Source: Streptomyces jumonjinensis
GTDB taxonomy: Bacteria > Actinomycetota > Actinomycetes > Streptomycetales > Streptomycetaceae
DNA: 37,339 bases
Reading direction: 5' to 3'
NCBI RefSeq assembly: GCF_009600885.1
Contig: NZ_VCLA01000042.1
Coordinates: forward strand, 1 to 37,339
Shown: positions 30,398-37,339 of the stretch, one piece after another
How positions within the stretch are numbered: position 1 is the first letter of the stretch
Layout of the letters: each line of letters begins with the position of its first letter
Translations under genes and position numbers: made by a program
Notes under the pieces: generated by a model
Told to the model about the DNA's origin: nothing
Database searches by the model: none
What the model saw: the letters and a program-made list of their open reading frames with translations, nothing else

Positions 30398-31822
30398 TTA
30401 CGCCGACCTGCCCAGGTGGTGCACCCGCACCATGTTGGTCGTGCCGGGCACACCCGGAGGGGAGCCCGCCGTGATGATCATCGTGTCGCCCTCGTTGTAC
30501 CGCTGGAGCTTCAGCAGCTCCGCGTCCACCAGGTCCACCATCGCGTCGGTGTTGTTCACATGCGGCACCACGAAAGACTCCACGCCCCAGCTCAGCGTCA
30601 GCTGATTGCGCGTCGACTCCTCGGTGGTGAACGCCAGGATCGGCTGCACCGTGCGGTAGCGCGAGAGGCGGCGGGCCGTGTCGCCGGACTTGCTGAAGGC
30701 GACCAGTGCCTTGCCGTCCAGGAAGTCCGCGATCTCACAGGCGGCGCGGGCCACCGAACCGCCCTGGGTGCGCGGCTTCTTGCCGGGGACCAGGGGCTGA
30801 AGGCCCTTGGAGATCAGCTCGTTCTCGGCCGCCGTCACGATCTTCGACATGGTCTTGACCGTCTCGATCGGATACGCGCCCACCGAGGACTCCGCCGAGA
30901 GCATCACCGCGTCCGCGCCGTCCAGGATCGCGTTCGCCACATCCGAGGCCTCGGCCCGGGTCGGACGCGAGTTGGTGATCATCGACTCCATCATCTGGGT
31001 CGCCACGATCACCGGCTTGGCGTTACGGCGGCAGAGCTCGACCAGCCGCTTCTGCACCATCGGGACCTTCTCCAGCGGATACTCCACCGCGAGGTCGCCG
31101 CGCGCCACCATCACACCGTCGAACGCCGCGATGACGGCTTCCATGTTGGCGACGGCCTGCGGCTTCTCCACCTTGGCGATGACGGGGACGCGGATGCCCA
31201 CCTCGTCCATCACCTTGTGGACGTCCTTGACGTCGTCGGCGTCGCGGACGAAGGAGAGCGCCACCAGGTCGCAGCCCATCCGCAGCGCGAAGCGCAGATC
31301 GTCGATGTCCTTCTCGGACAGCGCCGGGACATTGACCGCCGCACCCGGCAGATTGATGCCCTTGTGGTCGGAGATCACACCGCCCTCGACCACGATCGTC
31401 TTCACCCGCGGGCCCTCGACCCCGACGACGCGCAGCTCTACGTTGCCGTCGTTGATCAGGATCTGGTCGCCCTGGGAGACATCGCCCGGCAGCCCCTTGT
31501 ACGTGGTGCCGCAGATGGACTTGTCGCCCGCCACGTCCTCGGTGGTGATGGTGAACTCATCACCGCGGATCAGCTCCACCGGCCCCTCGGCGAAGGTCTC
31601 CAGACGGATCTTCGGGCCCTGGAGGTCGGCGAGCACGCCCACCGCCCGGCCGGAGTCCGCGGTGGCCTTGCGGAGGCGGTGGTAACGGTCCTCGTGCTCG
31701 GCATGGGAACCGTGGCTCATATTGAAGCGGGCCACGTTCATACCGGCCTCGATGAGCGCTTTCAGCTGCTCGTACGAGTCGACGGCGGGGCCCAGTGTGC
31801 AGACGATTTTGGAACGGCGCAT
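30398..31822 (-). CDS. pyk: Pyruvate kinase
   Basis: A 474-residue pyruvate kinase, which makes pyruvate and ATP from phosphoenolpyruvate and ADP in the last step of glycolysis. Visible parts: N-terminal RRSKIVCTLGPA and MNVARFNMSHG, the B-domain (about 70-170), the catalytic lysine region VIAKVEKPQAV, GVMVARGDLAVE, and ATQMMESMI; the C-terminal regulatory domain ends near GTTNMVRVHHLGRS. There is no ribosome site, but TAGGAT lies 7 nt before the ATG and a 12-bp palindrome lies just upstream, so pyk has its own promoter though it is last of three co-directional genes with ackA and pta. Confidence 0.97.
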   Translation of the reverse strand: MRRSKIVCTLGPAVDSYEQLKALIEAGMNVARFNMSHGSHAEHEDRYHRLRKATADSGRAVGVLADLQGPKIRLETFAEGPVELIRGDEFTITTEDVAGDKSICGTTYKGLPGDVSQGDQILINDGNVELRVVGVEGPRVKTIVVEGGVISDHKGINLPGAAVNVPALSEKDIDDLRFALRMGCDLVALSFVRDADDVKDVHKVMDEVGIRVPVIAKVEKPQAVANMEAVIAAFDGVMVARGDLAVEYPLEKVPMVQKRLVELCRRNAKPVIVATQMMESMITNSRPTRAEASDVANAILDGADAVMLSAESSVGAYPIETVKTMSKIVTAAENELISKGLQPLVPGKKPRTQGGSVARAACEIADFLDGKALVAFSKSGDTARRLSRYRTVQPILAFTTEESTRNQLTLSWGVESFVVPHVNNTDAMVDLVDAELLKLQRYNEGDTMIITAGSPPGVPGTTNMVRVHHLGRSA

Positions 31823-31829
31823 AAGGCGG

Positions 31830-31835
31830 ATCCTA
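31830..31835 (-). promoter_or_regulatory. Candidate -10 box, leaderless pyk
   Basis: TAGGAT on the minus strand, 7 nt, then the pyk ATG at 31822. Confidence 0.5.
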
Positions 31836-31851
31836 TCGGTTTGTTTCGACT

Positions 31852-31863
31852 CGGAATATTCCG
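31852..31863. promoter_or_regulatory. 12-bp palindrome in the pyk promoter
   Basis: CGGAATATTCCG is perfectly symmetric with an AT core and lies 17-28 bp upstream of the pyk -10 box, overlapping the expected -35 region. Probably an operator. Confidence 0.5.
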
Positions 31864-31896
31864 GCTGGCGGAAAGTACAAATGGGCGGCCTCTCGC

Positions 31897-33123
31897 TCAG
31901 TCGAGTGAGTTTTCGGACACCAGCGTGAACGCCTGACGTGCGATTTCCAGCTCCTCATCGGTCGGGACCACCGCCACCGCGACCCGCGCGTACGGCGCCG
32001 AAATGAGGCGCGCGTCGTCCGAACGCTCGTCGTTCAGCGCCGAGTCCAGGGCCAGGCCCAGTTCTTCCAGACCGGCCACGGCGGCTTCCCGCACCGGCGC
32101 CGCGTTCTCGCCGACTCCGGCCGTGAACGCGATCGCGTCCACCCGGCCGAGGACCGCGTAATAAGCGCCGATGTACTTCTTCAGCCGGTGGATATAGACG
32201 TCGAAGGCGAGCTGCGCCCGCTCGTCGCCCTCGTCGATCCGGCGGCGGATCTCCCGCATGTCGTTGTCGCCGCAGAGACCCACCAGACCGCTCTTCTTGT
32301 TGAGCAGTACGTCGATCTCGTCCGTGGACATCCCCGCCACCCGCTGGAGGTGGAAGGTCACCGCCGGGTCGATGTCACCGGAGCGGGTGCCCATCACCAG
32401 CCCCTCCAGGGGGGTCAGCCCCATCGAGGTGTCCACGCACCGGCCGCCCCGGACCGCCGACGCGGACGCGCCGTTGCCCAGATGCAGCACGATCACATTG
32501 ACGTCCTCCGGGGCCTTGCCCAGCAGCCGGGCCGTCTCCCGTGAGACATACGCGTGCGAGGTGCCGTGGAAGCCGTAGCGGCGGATCCGGTGGGCGTCGG
32601 CCGTCTCCACGTCGATGGCGTACCGCGCCGCCGACTCCGGCATGGTCGTATGGAACGCGGTGTCGAACACCGCCACCTGCGGCAGATCCGGGCGGAGCGC
32701 CCGCGCGGTGCGGATGCCGGTGATGTTCGCCGGGTTGTGCAGCGGCGCGACCGGCACCAGCCGCTCCACCTCCGCGAGGACCTCGTCGTCCACCACCGTC
32801 GGCTCGGTGAACCGCAGCCCGCCGTGCACCACCCGGTGCCCGATCGCCGCGAGCTCGGGCGAGTCCAGGCCCAGACCGTCCGCCGACAGCTCCTCCGCCA
32901 CCGCCTTCAGCGCCGCCTCGTGGTCGGCGATCGGGCCCGTGCGCTCCCGCTTCCCGGCGCCGCCGCCCGTGAGCGCGGTGTGCGTGAGCCGGGAGGTCTC
33001 CTCGCCGATCCGCTCCACCAGGCCGACCGCCAGCCGGGAGCCGTCGTGCATGTCGAGCAGCTGGTACTTCACCGACGAGGAGCCGGAGTTGAGGACGAGG
33101 ACTCGGGTGGCTGTCGCTGTCAT
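31897..33123 (-). CDS. ackA: Acetate kinase
   Basis: A 408-residue acetate kinase that interconverts acetyl phosphate plus ADP with acetate plus ATP. Family marks: VLNSGSSSVKYQLLD at the N-terminus, IGHRVVHGG, FDTAFHTTMP, YGFHGTSHAYVS and LHLGNGAS. Length is normal. AGAAGG lies close before the ATG. The gene is 82 bp downstream of pta on the same strand, the normal pairing for acetate overflow and acetyl-phosphate balance, and 74 bp upstream of pyk. Confidence 0.97.
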   Translation of the reverse strand: MTATATRVLVLNSGSSSVKYQLLDMHDGSRLAVGLVERIGEETSRLTHTALTGGGAGKRERTGPIADHEAALKAVAEELSADGLGLDSPELAAIGHRVVHGGLRFTEPTVVDDEVLAEVERLVPVAPLHNPANITGIRTARALRPDLPQVAVFDTAFHTTMPESAARYAIDVETADAHRIRRYGFHGTSHAYVSRETARLLGKAPEDVNVIVLHLGNGASASAVRGGRCVDTSMGLTPLEGLVMGTRSGDIDPAVTFHLQRVAGMSTDEIDVLLNKKSGLVGLCGDNDMREIRRRIDEGDERAQLAFDVYIHRLKKYIGAYYAVLGRVDAIAFTAGVGENAAPVREAAVAGLEELGLALDSALNDERSDDARLISAPYARVAVAVVPTDEELEIARQAFTLVSENSLD

Positions 33124-33205
33124 GGGCCTTCTGTGTTCTGTGAGTGCGTGAGTGCTGTGGGTGCGGTGAGCTCTGAGGGGCGTTGAGCGGACGGGGCCGG
33201 CGGCG

Positions 33206-35341
33206 TCACACGGACCGGGGCCGCGCCGCCGGGACGGCGGGGTCCGCCGCCGGAGCGGGCTGCTCCGGGTCCGGCTTCGGCTGGGCCTGGATCGCGGTGA
33301 TCGCCACCGTGTTCACGATGTCGCTCACCAGCGCGCCGCGCGAGAGATCGTTCACCGGCTTGCGCAGCCCCTGGAGCACCGGCCCCACCGCCACCGCGCC
33401 CGCCGAGCGCTGCACGGCCTTGTAGGTGTTGTTGCCGGTGTTCAGATCGGGGAAGATCAGCACCGTCGCCCGGCCCGCCACCTCCGATTCGGGCAGCTTG
33501 GTCGCGGCCACGGACGGCTCGACGGCCGCGTCGTACTGGATCGGGCCCTCGATCCGCAGATCCGGCCGCGAGCGGCGCACCAGCTCGGTCGCCTCCCGCA
33601 CCTTGTCGACGTCCGCGCCCGAGCCCGAGGTGCCGGTGGAGTACGAGAGCATCGCGATCCTCGGCTCCACGCCGAAGCGGGCGGCCGTCGCCGCCGACTG
33701 GACGGCGATGTCCGCGAGCTGCTCGGCGTTCGGGTCCGGGTTCACCGCGCAGTCGCCGTACACCAGCACCTTGTCGGCCAGGCACATGAAGAAGACGGAC
33801 GAGACGATCGCCGCGTCCTTCCGGGTCTTGATGATCTCGAAGGCCGGGCGGATCGTGGCCGCCGTGGAGTGCACGGAGCCCGAGACCATGCCGTCCGCGA
33901 GGCCCTCCTCGACCATCAGCGTGCCGAAGTAGTTCACATCGGCCACCACGTCATGGGCCAGCTCCACCGTCACCCCCTTGTGGGCGCGCAGCTGGGCGTA
34001 CCGCTCGGCGAAGCCCTGGCGCAGCTCGGAGGTGCTGGGGTCGATCAGCTGGGCGTTCTTGAGGTCGATGCCGAGGTCGGCGGCCTTCTTGCGGATCGCC
34101 TCGACATCGCCGAGCAGGGTCAGATCGCAGACGTCGCGGCGGAGCAGCACATCGGCCGCCCAGAGCACCCGCTCCTCGCCGCCCTCGGGCAGCACCACCC
34201 GGCGGCGGTCGGCGCGGGCCTGCTCCAGCAGCTCGTGCTCGAACATCATCGGGGTGACATGGCCGCTGCGGGCCACCGCGAGCCTGGCCAGCAGTTCGGC
34301 GGTGTCCACATGGCGTTCGAAGAGTCCGAGCGCGGTCTCCGCCTTCCGCGGCGTCGATGCGTTGAGCTTGCCTTCGAGACCGAAGAGCTCCGCCGCCGTG
34401 GGCCAGCTGTTGGTGGGCACCGAGATCACCGGGGTGCCGGGCGCGAGCCGGGAGGCGAGGGTGAGGATCTCGTCGCTCGGCCGCTCGTTCAGGGTGAGCA
34501 GCAGTCCGGCGATCGGCGGGGTGCCCGCCGAGTGGGCCGCCAGCGCGCCGACCACCAGATCGGCGCGGTCCCCGGGGGTGACCACCATGCAGCCCGGGGT
34601 CAGGGCGCTCAGGAAGTTCGGCAGCATCGCGCCGCCGAAGACGAAGTCGAGGGCGTCGCGGGCGAGCCCCGAGTCATCGCCCAGCAGCACCGTCCCGCCG
34701 AGCGCCTGGGTGATCTGGGAGACCGTGGGGGCGGCGAGCGCGGGCTCGTCCGGCAGGACGTAGCAGGGGACGGGCAGCCGGGCGGAGAGCCGCTCGGCTA
34801 TCACCGCGCGCTCCTCGGGGGCCACCCGGTTGACGACCATCGCGAGCACATCGGCGCCCAGCGCCTCGTACGCGCGGTGGGCGTTGCGGGCCTCGGCCCG
34901 CACCGACTCGGCGGTCTGGCCCCGGCCGCCGACGACCGGGATCACGGAGGCGCCGAACTCATTGGCGAGCCGGGCGTTGACCGCCAGCTCGTCGGGGAGC
35001 TGGGTGGCGGCGAAGTCGGTGCCGAGGACGAGTACCACCTCGTACTCGCGGGCCACCTGGTGGAAGCGGTCGACCAGCCGGGACACCAGTTCGTCGGTGC
35101 CCTTCTCGGCCTGGAGGGCGGAGGCTTCGTGGTAGTCCATGCCGTAGACCGACGCCGGGTCCTGGGTGAGGCGGTACCGCGCCCGGAGCAGTTCGAACAG
35201 CCGGTCGGGACCGTCGTGCACCAGCGGGCGGAAGACGCCCACCCGGTCCACCTGGCGGGTGAGGAGCTCCATGACTCCCAGCTCGACGACCTGGCGGCCG
35301 TCTCCGCGGTCGATCCCGGTCACGTACACGCTGCGCGTCAC
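33206..35341 (-). CDS. pta: Phosphate acetyltransferase (long form)
   Basis: A 711-residue long-type Pta, interconverting acetyl-CoA and acetyl phosphate. The N-terminal P-loop-like domain (VTRSVYVTGIDRGDGRQVVELGVMELL) and the DRTGG domain (VSQITQALGG, about 200-320) precede the catalytic PTA/PTB domain (about 370-700; RRVVLPEGGEERVL, MVSGSVHSTAATIRPAFEIIKT, MLSYSTGTSGSG, VLIFPDLNTGNNTYKAVQR). The frame is open upstream; I take the GTG at 35341 because it matches homologues and has GGGAGAG in range. A Pro/Ala-rich tail ends the protein. It heads the pta-ackA-pyk group and is divergent from pfkA. Confidence 0.95.
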   Translation of the reverse strand: MTRSVYVTGIDRGDGRQVVELGVMELLTRQVDRVGVFRPLVHDGPDRLFELLRARYRLTQDPASVYGMDYHEASALQAEKGTDELVSRLVDRFHQVAREYEVVLVLGTDFAATQLPDELAVNARLANEFGASVIPVVGGRGQTAESVRAEARNAHRAYEALGADVLAMVVNRVAPEERAVIAERLSARLPVPCYVLPDEPALAAPTVSQITQALGGTVLLGDDSGLARDALDFVFGGAMLPNFLSALTPGCMVVTPGDRADLVVGALAAHSAGTPPIAGLLLTLNERPSDEILTLASRLAPGTPVISVPTNSWPTAAELFGLEGKLNASTPRKAETALGLFERHVDTAELLARLAVARSGHVTPMMFEHELLEQARADRRRVVLPEGGEERVLWAADVLLRRDVCDLTLLGDVEAIRKKAADLGIDLKNAQLIDPSTSELRQGFAERYAQLRAHKGVTVELAHDVVADVNYFGTLMVEEGLADGMVSGSVHSTAATIRPAFEIIKTRKDAAIVSSVFFMCLADKVLVYGDCAVNPDPNAEQLADIAVQSAATAARFGVEPRIAMLSYSTGTSGSGADVDKVREATELVRRSRPDLRIEGPIQYDAAVEPSVAATKLPESEVAGRATVLIFPDLNTGNNTYKAVQRSAGAVAVGPVLQGLRKPVNDLSRGALVSDIVNTVAITAIQAQPKPDPEQPAPAADPAVPAARPRSV

Positions 35342-35397
35342 GCGTGCTCTCCCGTCCGTGTTCGCTCGGCCCTGGGGCCGTCGGCCTTGCGACCCTT

Positions 35398-35419
35398 TCG
35401 CACAAAAGGTCGTACAAAA
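35398..35419. repeat. Two direct repeats TCGYACAAAA upstream of pta
   Basis: TCGCACAAAA (35398-35407) and TCGTACAAAA (35410-35419), 12-bp period, 57-78 bp before the pta start. They merge into a run of seven A, rare in this DNA. Possible regulator site or minus-strand U-rich attenuator after the weak CCGC/GCGG stem at 35422-35435. Confidence 0.55.
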
Positions 35420-35446
35420 AAACCGCTGGTGGGCGGCCTTTACCTC

Positions 35447-35475
35447 TTGACAATACCTCTGAGGATGGATAGAGC
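35447..35475 (+). promoter_or_regulatory. Promoter of pfkA
   Basis: A perfect TTGACA (35447-35452), 17-bp spacer and TAGAGC (35470-35475) give a sigma-70-type promoter with a leader of about 130 nt before the pfkA ATG. Confidence 0.6.
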
Positions 35476-35612
35476 GCCTTCCGGGCCGGGTGTCAGCCGA
35501 GTGCCGTCCGGCAGGATGGGGGCATGCCGGGCGGGAGGGCAGTGCCAGAGGCCCCATGGAACAATTGACCTCAGGCTCATTTGTGCCATCGACGAGCAGG
35601 AGACAGAGCACG

Positions 35613-36638
35613 ATGCGTATCGGCGTACTCACCGCAGGCGGCGACTGCCCGGGACTGAACGCTGTGATCCGATCCGTCGTGCACCGGGCCCTCACCGGTC
35701 ACGGGGACGAGGTCATCGGATTCGAGGACGGCTTCAAGGGTCTCCTCGACGGCCACTACCGGCCACTCGACCTCAATGCCGTGAGCGGCATCCTCGCCCG
35801 GGGCGGCACCATCCTCGGCTCCGCCCGGCTGGAGCGGAACAGGCTCCGCGAGGCCGCGGAGAACTGCGGTGAGATCCAGCGGCGGTACGGCATCGACGTC
35901 CTGATCCCGATCGGCGGCGAGGGCACCCTCACCGCCTCCCGGATGCTCTCCGACGCGGGGATGCCCGTCGTCGGCGTGCCCAAGACCATCGACAACGACA
36001 TCTCCGAGACCGACCGCACCTTCGGCTTCGACACCGCCGTCACCGTCGCGACCGAGGCCATCGACCGGCTCAAGACCACCGCCGAGTCGCATCAGCGGGT
36101 GATGGTGGTCGAGGTGATGGGCCGGCACGCCGGCTGGATCGCGCTGGAGTCCGGGATGGCGGGCGGCGCGCACGGCATCTGTCTGCCCGAGCGGCCCTTC
36201 CAGGTCGAGGACCTGGTCAAGATGGTCGAGGAGCGCTTCGCCCGGGGCAAGAAGTTCGCCGTGATCTGCGTCGCCGAGGGCGCGCACCCGGCGGAGGGCT
36301 CGATGGAGTACCGCAAGGGCGAGATCGACCAGTTCGGCCATGAGCGCTTCCAGGGCATCGGCAACCAGCTCGCCGCCGAGCTGGAGCGGCGGCTCGGCAA
36401 GGAGGCCAAGCCGGTCATCCTCGGCCATGTGCAGCGCGGCGGGGTGCCCACGGCCTACGACCGGGTCCTCGCCACCCGCTTCGGCTGGCACGCGGTGGAG
36501 GCCGCGCACCGGGGCGACTTCGGGAAGATGACCTCGCTGCGGGGCACGGATGTGGCGATGGTCCCGCTGGCGGACGCGGTGACCCGGCTGAAGACGGTGC
36601 CGACGGACCGGATGTACGAGGCCGAGTCGGTCTTCTGA
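35613..36638 (+). CDS. pfkA: 6-phosphofructokinase, ATP-type of the mixed group
   Basis: A 341-residue PfkA, phosphorylating fructose 6-phosphate. Motifs: GGDCPGLNAVIR, GGEGT (101-105) with G104, PKTIDND with K124 and catalytic D127, MGRHAGWIA, and GHVQRGG. G104 marks ATP use, while K124 is the residue seen in pyrophosphate-dependent enzymes; this mixed pair is, from memory, the pattern of the ATP-dependent S. coelicolor enzyme. CAGGAG precedes the ATG; the frame is open further upstream without support. Divergent from pta, with a shared 271-bp control region. Confidence 0.96.
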   Translation: MRIGVLTAGGDCPGLNAVIRSVVHRALTGHGDEVIGFEDGFKGLLDGHYRPLDLNAVSGILARGGTILGSARLERNRLREAAENCGEIQRRYGIDVLIPIGGEGTLTASRMLSDAGMPVVGVPKTIDNDISETDRTFGFDTAVTVATEAIDRLKTTAESHQRVMVVEVMGRHAGWIALESGMAGGAHGICLPERPFQVEDLVKMVEERFARGKKFAVICVAEGAHPAEGSMEYRKGEIDQFGHERFQGIGNQLAAELERRLGKEAKPVILGHVQRGGVPTAYDRVLATRFGWHAVEAAHRGDFGKMTSLRGTDVAMVPLADAVTRLKTVPTDRMYEAESVF

Positions 36639-36646
36639 CGGTACGG

Positions 36647-36670
36647 GCCGGGGGCGGCTCGGCCCCTGGC
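36647..36670 (+). terminator. Probable terminator after pfkA
   Basis: GCCGGGGGC (36647-36655) pairs with GCCCCTGGC (36662-36670), one mismatch, starting 9 bp after the pfkA stop and followed by TTTC. Confidence 0.55.
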
Positions 36671-36731
36671 TTTCGGGCGGGGGTACGGGGGAGGGGCCGC
36701 GCTCGGCCCTTGCGTACGAGGGGCGGGCCGC

Positions 36732-37339
36732 TCAGCCCTTGACCGAGCCGCCGAGGGCGAAGCCGCCGCCCAGCCGGCGTGCGATCAGCAGATAGAGGGC
36801 CAGCACCGGCGCCGAGTACAGCATCGAGAACGCCGCCAGCTGCCCGTACACCACCGATCCGTAGTTCCCGAAGAAGGTGAAGATCGAGACGGAGGCGGGC
36901 AGCAGCTCCGGCGAGAGAATCAGCATGAAGGGGACGAAGAAGTTCCCCCAGAGCTGGATGAAGGTGTAGATCGTCACCACGGTCAGCCCGGGGCCCATCA
37001 GCGGCAGCACCACCCGGAGCAGGGTCTGCGCACCGGAGGCGCCGTCCGTCCAGGCGGCCTCCTCCAGGGTCATGGGCACCGAGTCCATGAAGTTCTTCAT
37101 CAGCCAGATGGAGAACGGCAGCTGGGAGGCGGCGAGAAAGAGCCCCGTGCCGTAGAGCGTGTCGATCAGCTCGACCTGGACGAACAGCCCGTAGACCGGG
37201 ACCATCATCGCCGTGATCGGCAGACATGTCGTGAACAGGATCGTCAGCAGATACGGACGGCCCCAGCCCGCCGGATGGCGCGAGAGCGGATAGGCGGCGA
37301 GCGCCGCGCACACCACCGTCACCGCGGTCGCCCCGCCGC
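36732..37339 (-). CDS. Carbohydrate ABC transporter permease, MalG type, 5' end outside the window
   Basis: The minus-strand frame runs from the stop at 36732 to the end of the window with no start that fits the family, so the N-terminus is cut off. About 202 residues are visible: several membrane spans and the EAA loop EEAAWTDGASGAQTLLRVVLPLMGPGL, which contacts the ATPase. It ends RRLGGGFALGGSVKG, the usual end of MalG-type sugar permeases. The solute-binding protein and partner permease should lie beyond the window. Substrate unknown. Confidence 0.93.
   Translation of the reverse strand, partial: GGATAVTVVCAALAAYPLSRHPAGWGRPYLLTILFTTCLPITAMMVPVYGLFVQVELIDTLYGTGLFLAASQLPFSIWLMKNFMDSVPMTLEEAAWTDGASGAQTLLRVVLPLMGPGLTVVTIYTFIQLWGNFFVPFMLILSPELLPASVSIFTFFGNYGSVVYGQLAAFSMLYSAPVLALYLLIARRLGGGFALGGSVKG

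Noticed and set aside
33869..35872. A 667-codon open frame opposite pta
   Set aside because: Antisense artefact of GC-rich codon usage. The pta product on the minus strand has clear motifs over its full length.

Overview
The window is high-GC actinobacterial chromosome, almost certainly Streptomyces. The pointers are the very high GC codon usage, the adjacent filP and scy genes for polarised tip growth, NucS instead of MutS/MutL, and several Streptomyces-type families (DUF3817, AIM24, DUF6230, DUF6114). The gene order matches, from memory, the S. coelicolor core stretch from about SCO5388 (nucS) to SCO5426 (pfkA). I see no prophage, transposase, CRISPR array, tRNA or rRNA. This is conserved core DNA rather than an accessory island.

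Layout. 1-330: Pro/Ser/Thr-rich C-terminus of an unidentified gene. 394-1747: nucS (mismatch endonuclease) divergent from a SCO5389-type gene. 1894-3474: a luciferase-like flavin oxidoreductase divergent from a small CxxC/HxxC protein. 3522-7489: two paralogous ATPase-permease ABC pairs, all on the minus strand. 7667-12982: filP and the giant coiled-coil gene scy. 13150-15953: methylmalonyl-CoA epimerase, divergent thiolase and meaB. 16032-18896: a secreted double-PepSY protein divergent from a response regulator/sensor kinase pair. 18916-19392: MarR regulator. 19556-21655: three AIM24-family genes in one operon. 21814-23238: DUF3817 gene, MarR regulator, second DUF3817 gene. 23348-25844: icmA (isobutyryl-CoA mutase large subunit) convergent with a TetR regulator. 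26073-27053: thioredoxin/TPR protein (YbbN/CnoX-like). 27054-27723: a long non-coding, highly structured region. 27724-30297: DUF6230, DUF6114 and a secreted low-complexity protein. 30398-35341: pyk, ackA and pta. 35613-36638: pfkA. 36732-end: C-terminus of a sugar ABC permease.

Together the genes cover central carbon flux (Pfk, Pyk, Pta-AckA), short-chain acyl-CoA handling (thiolase, epimerase, MeaB, IcmA), polar growth (Scy/FilP), and several envelope or stress modules whose function is unknown.

The least explained parts are non-coding or uncharacterised. The leader upstream of DUF6230 can form three consecutive strong stem-loops with a mutually exclusive alternative pairing. Twin TTACT/AGTAA palindromes sit upstream of that leader. 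Perfect palindromes lie in the icmA, pyk, DUF3817 and TetR/thioredoxin intergenic regions. Nine genes share TANNNT 6-8 nt before a start codon and lack a Shine-Dalgarno sequence, which suggests leaderless transcripts.

All calls come from reading the sequence and remembered family knowledge. No database search was run.
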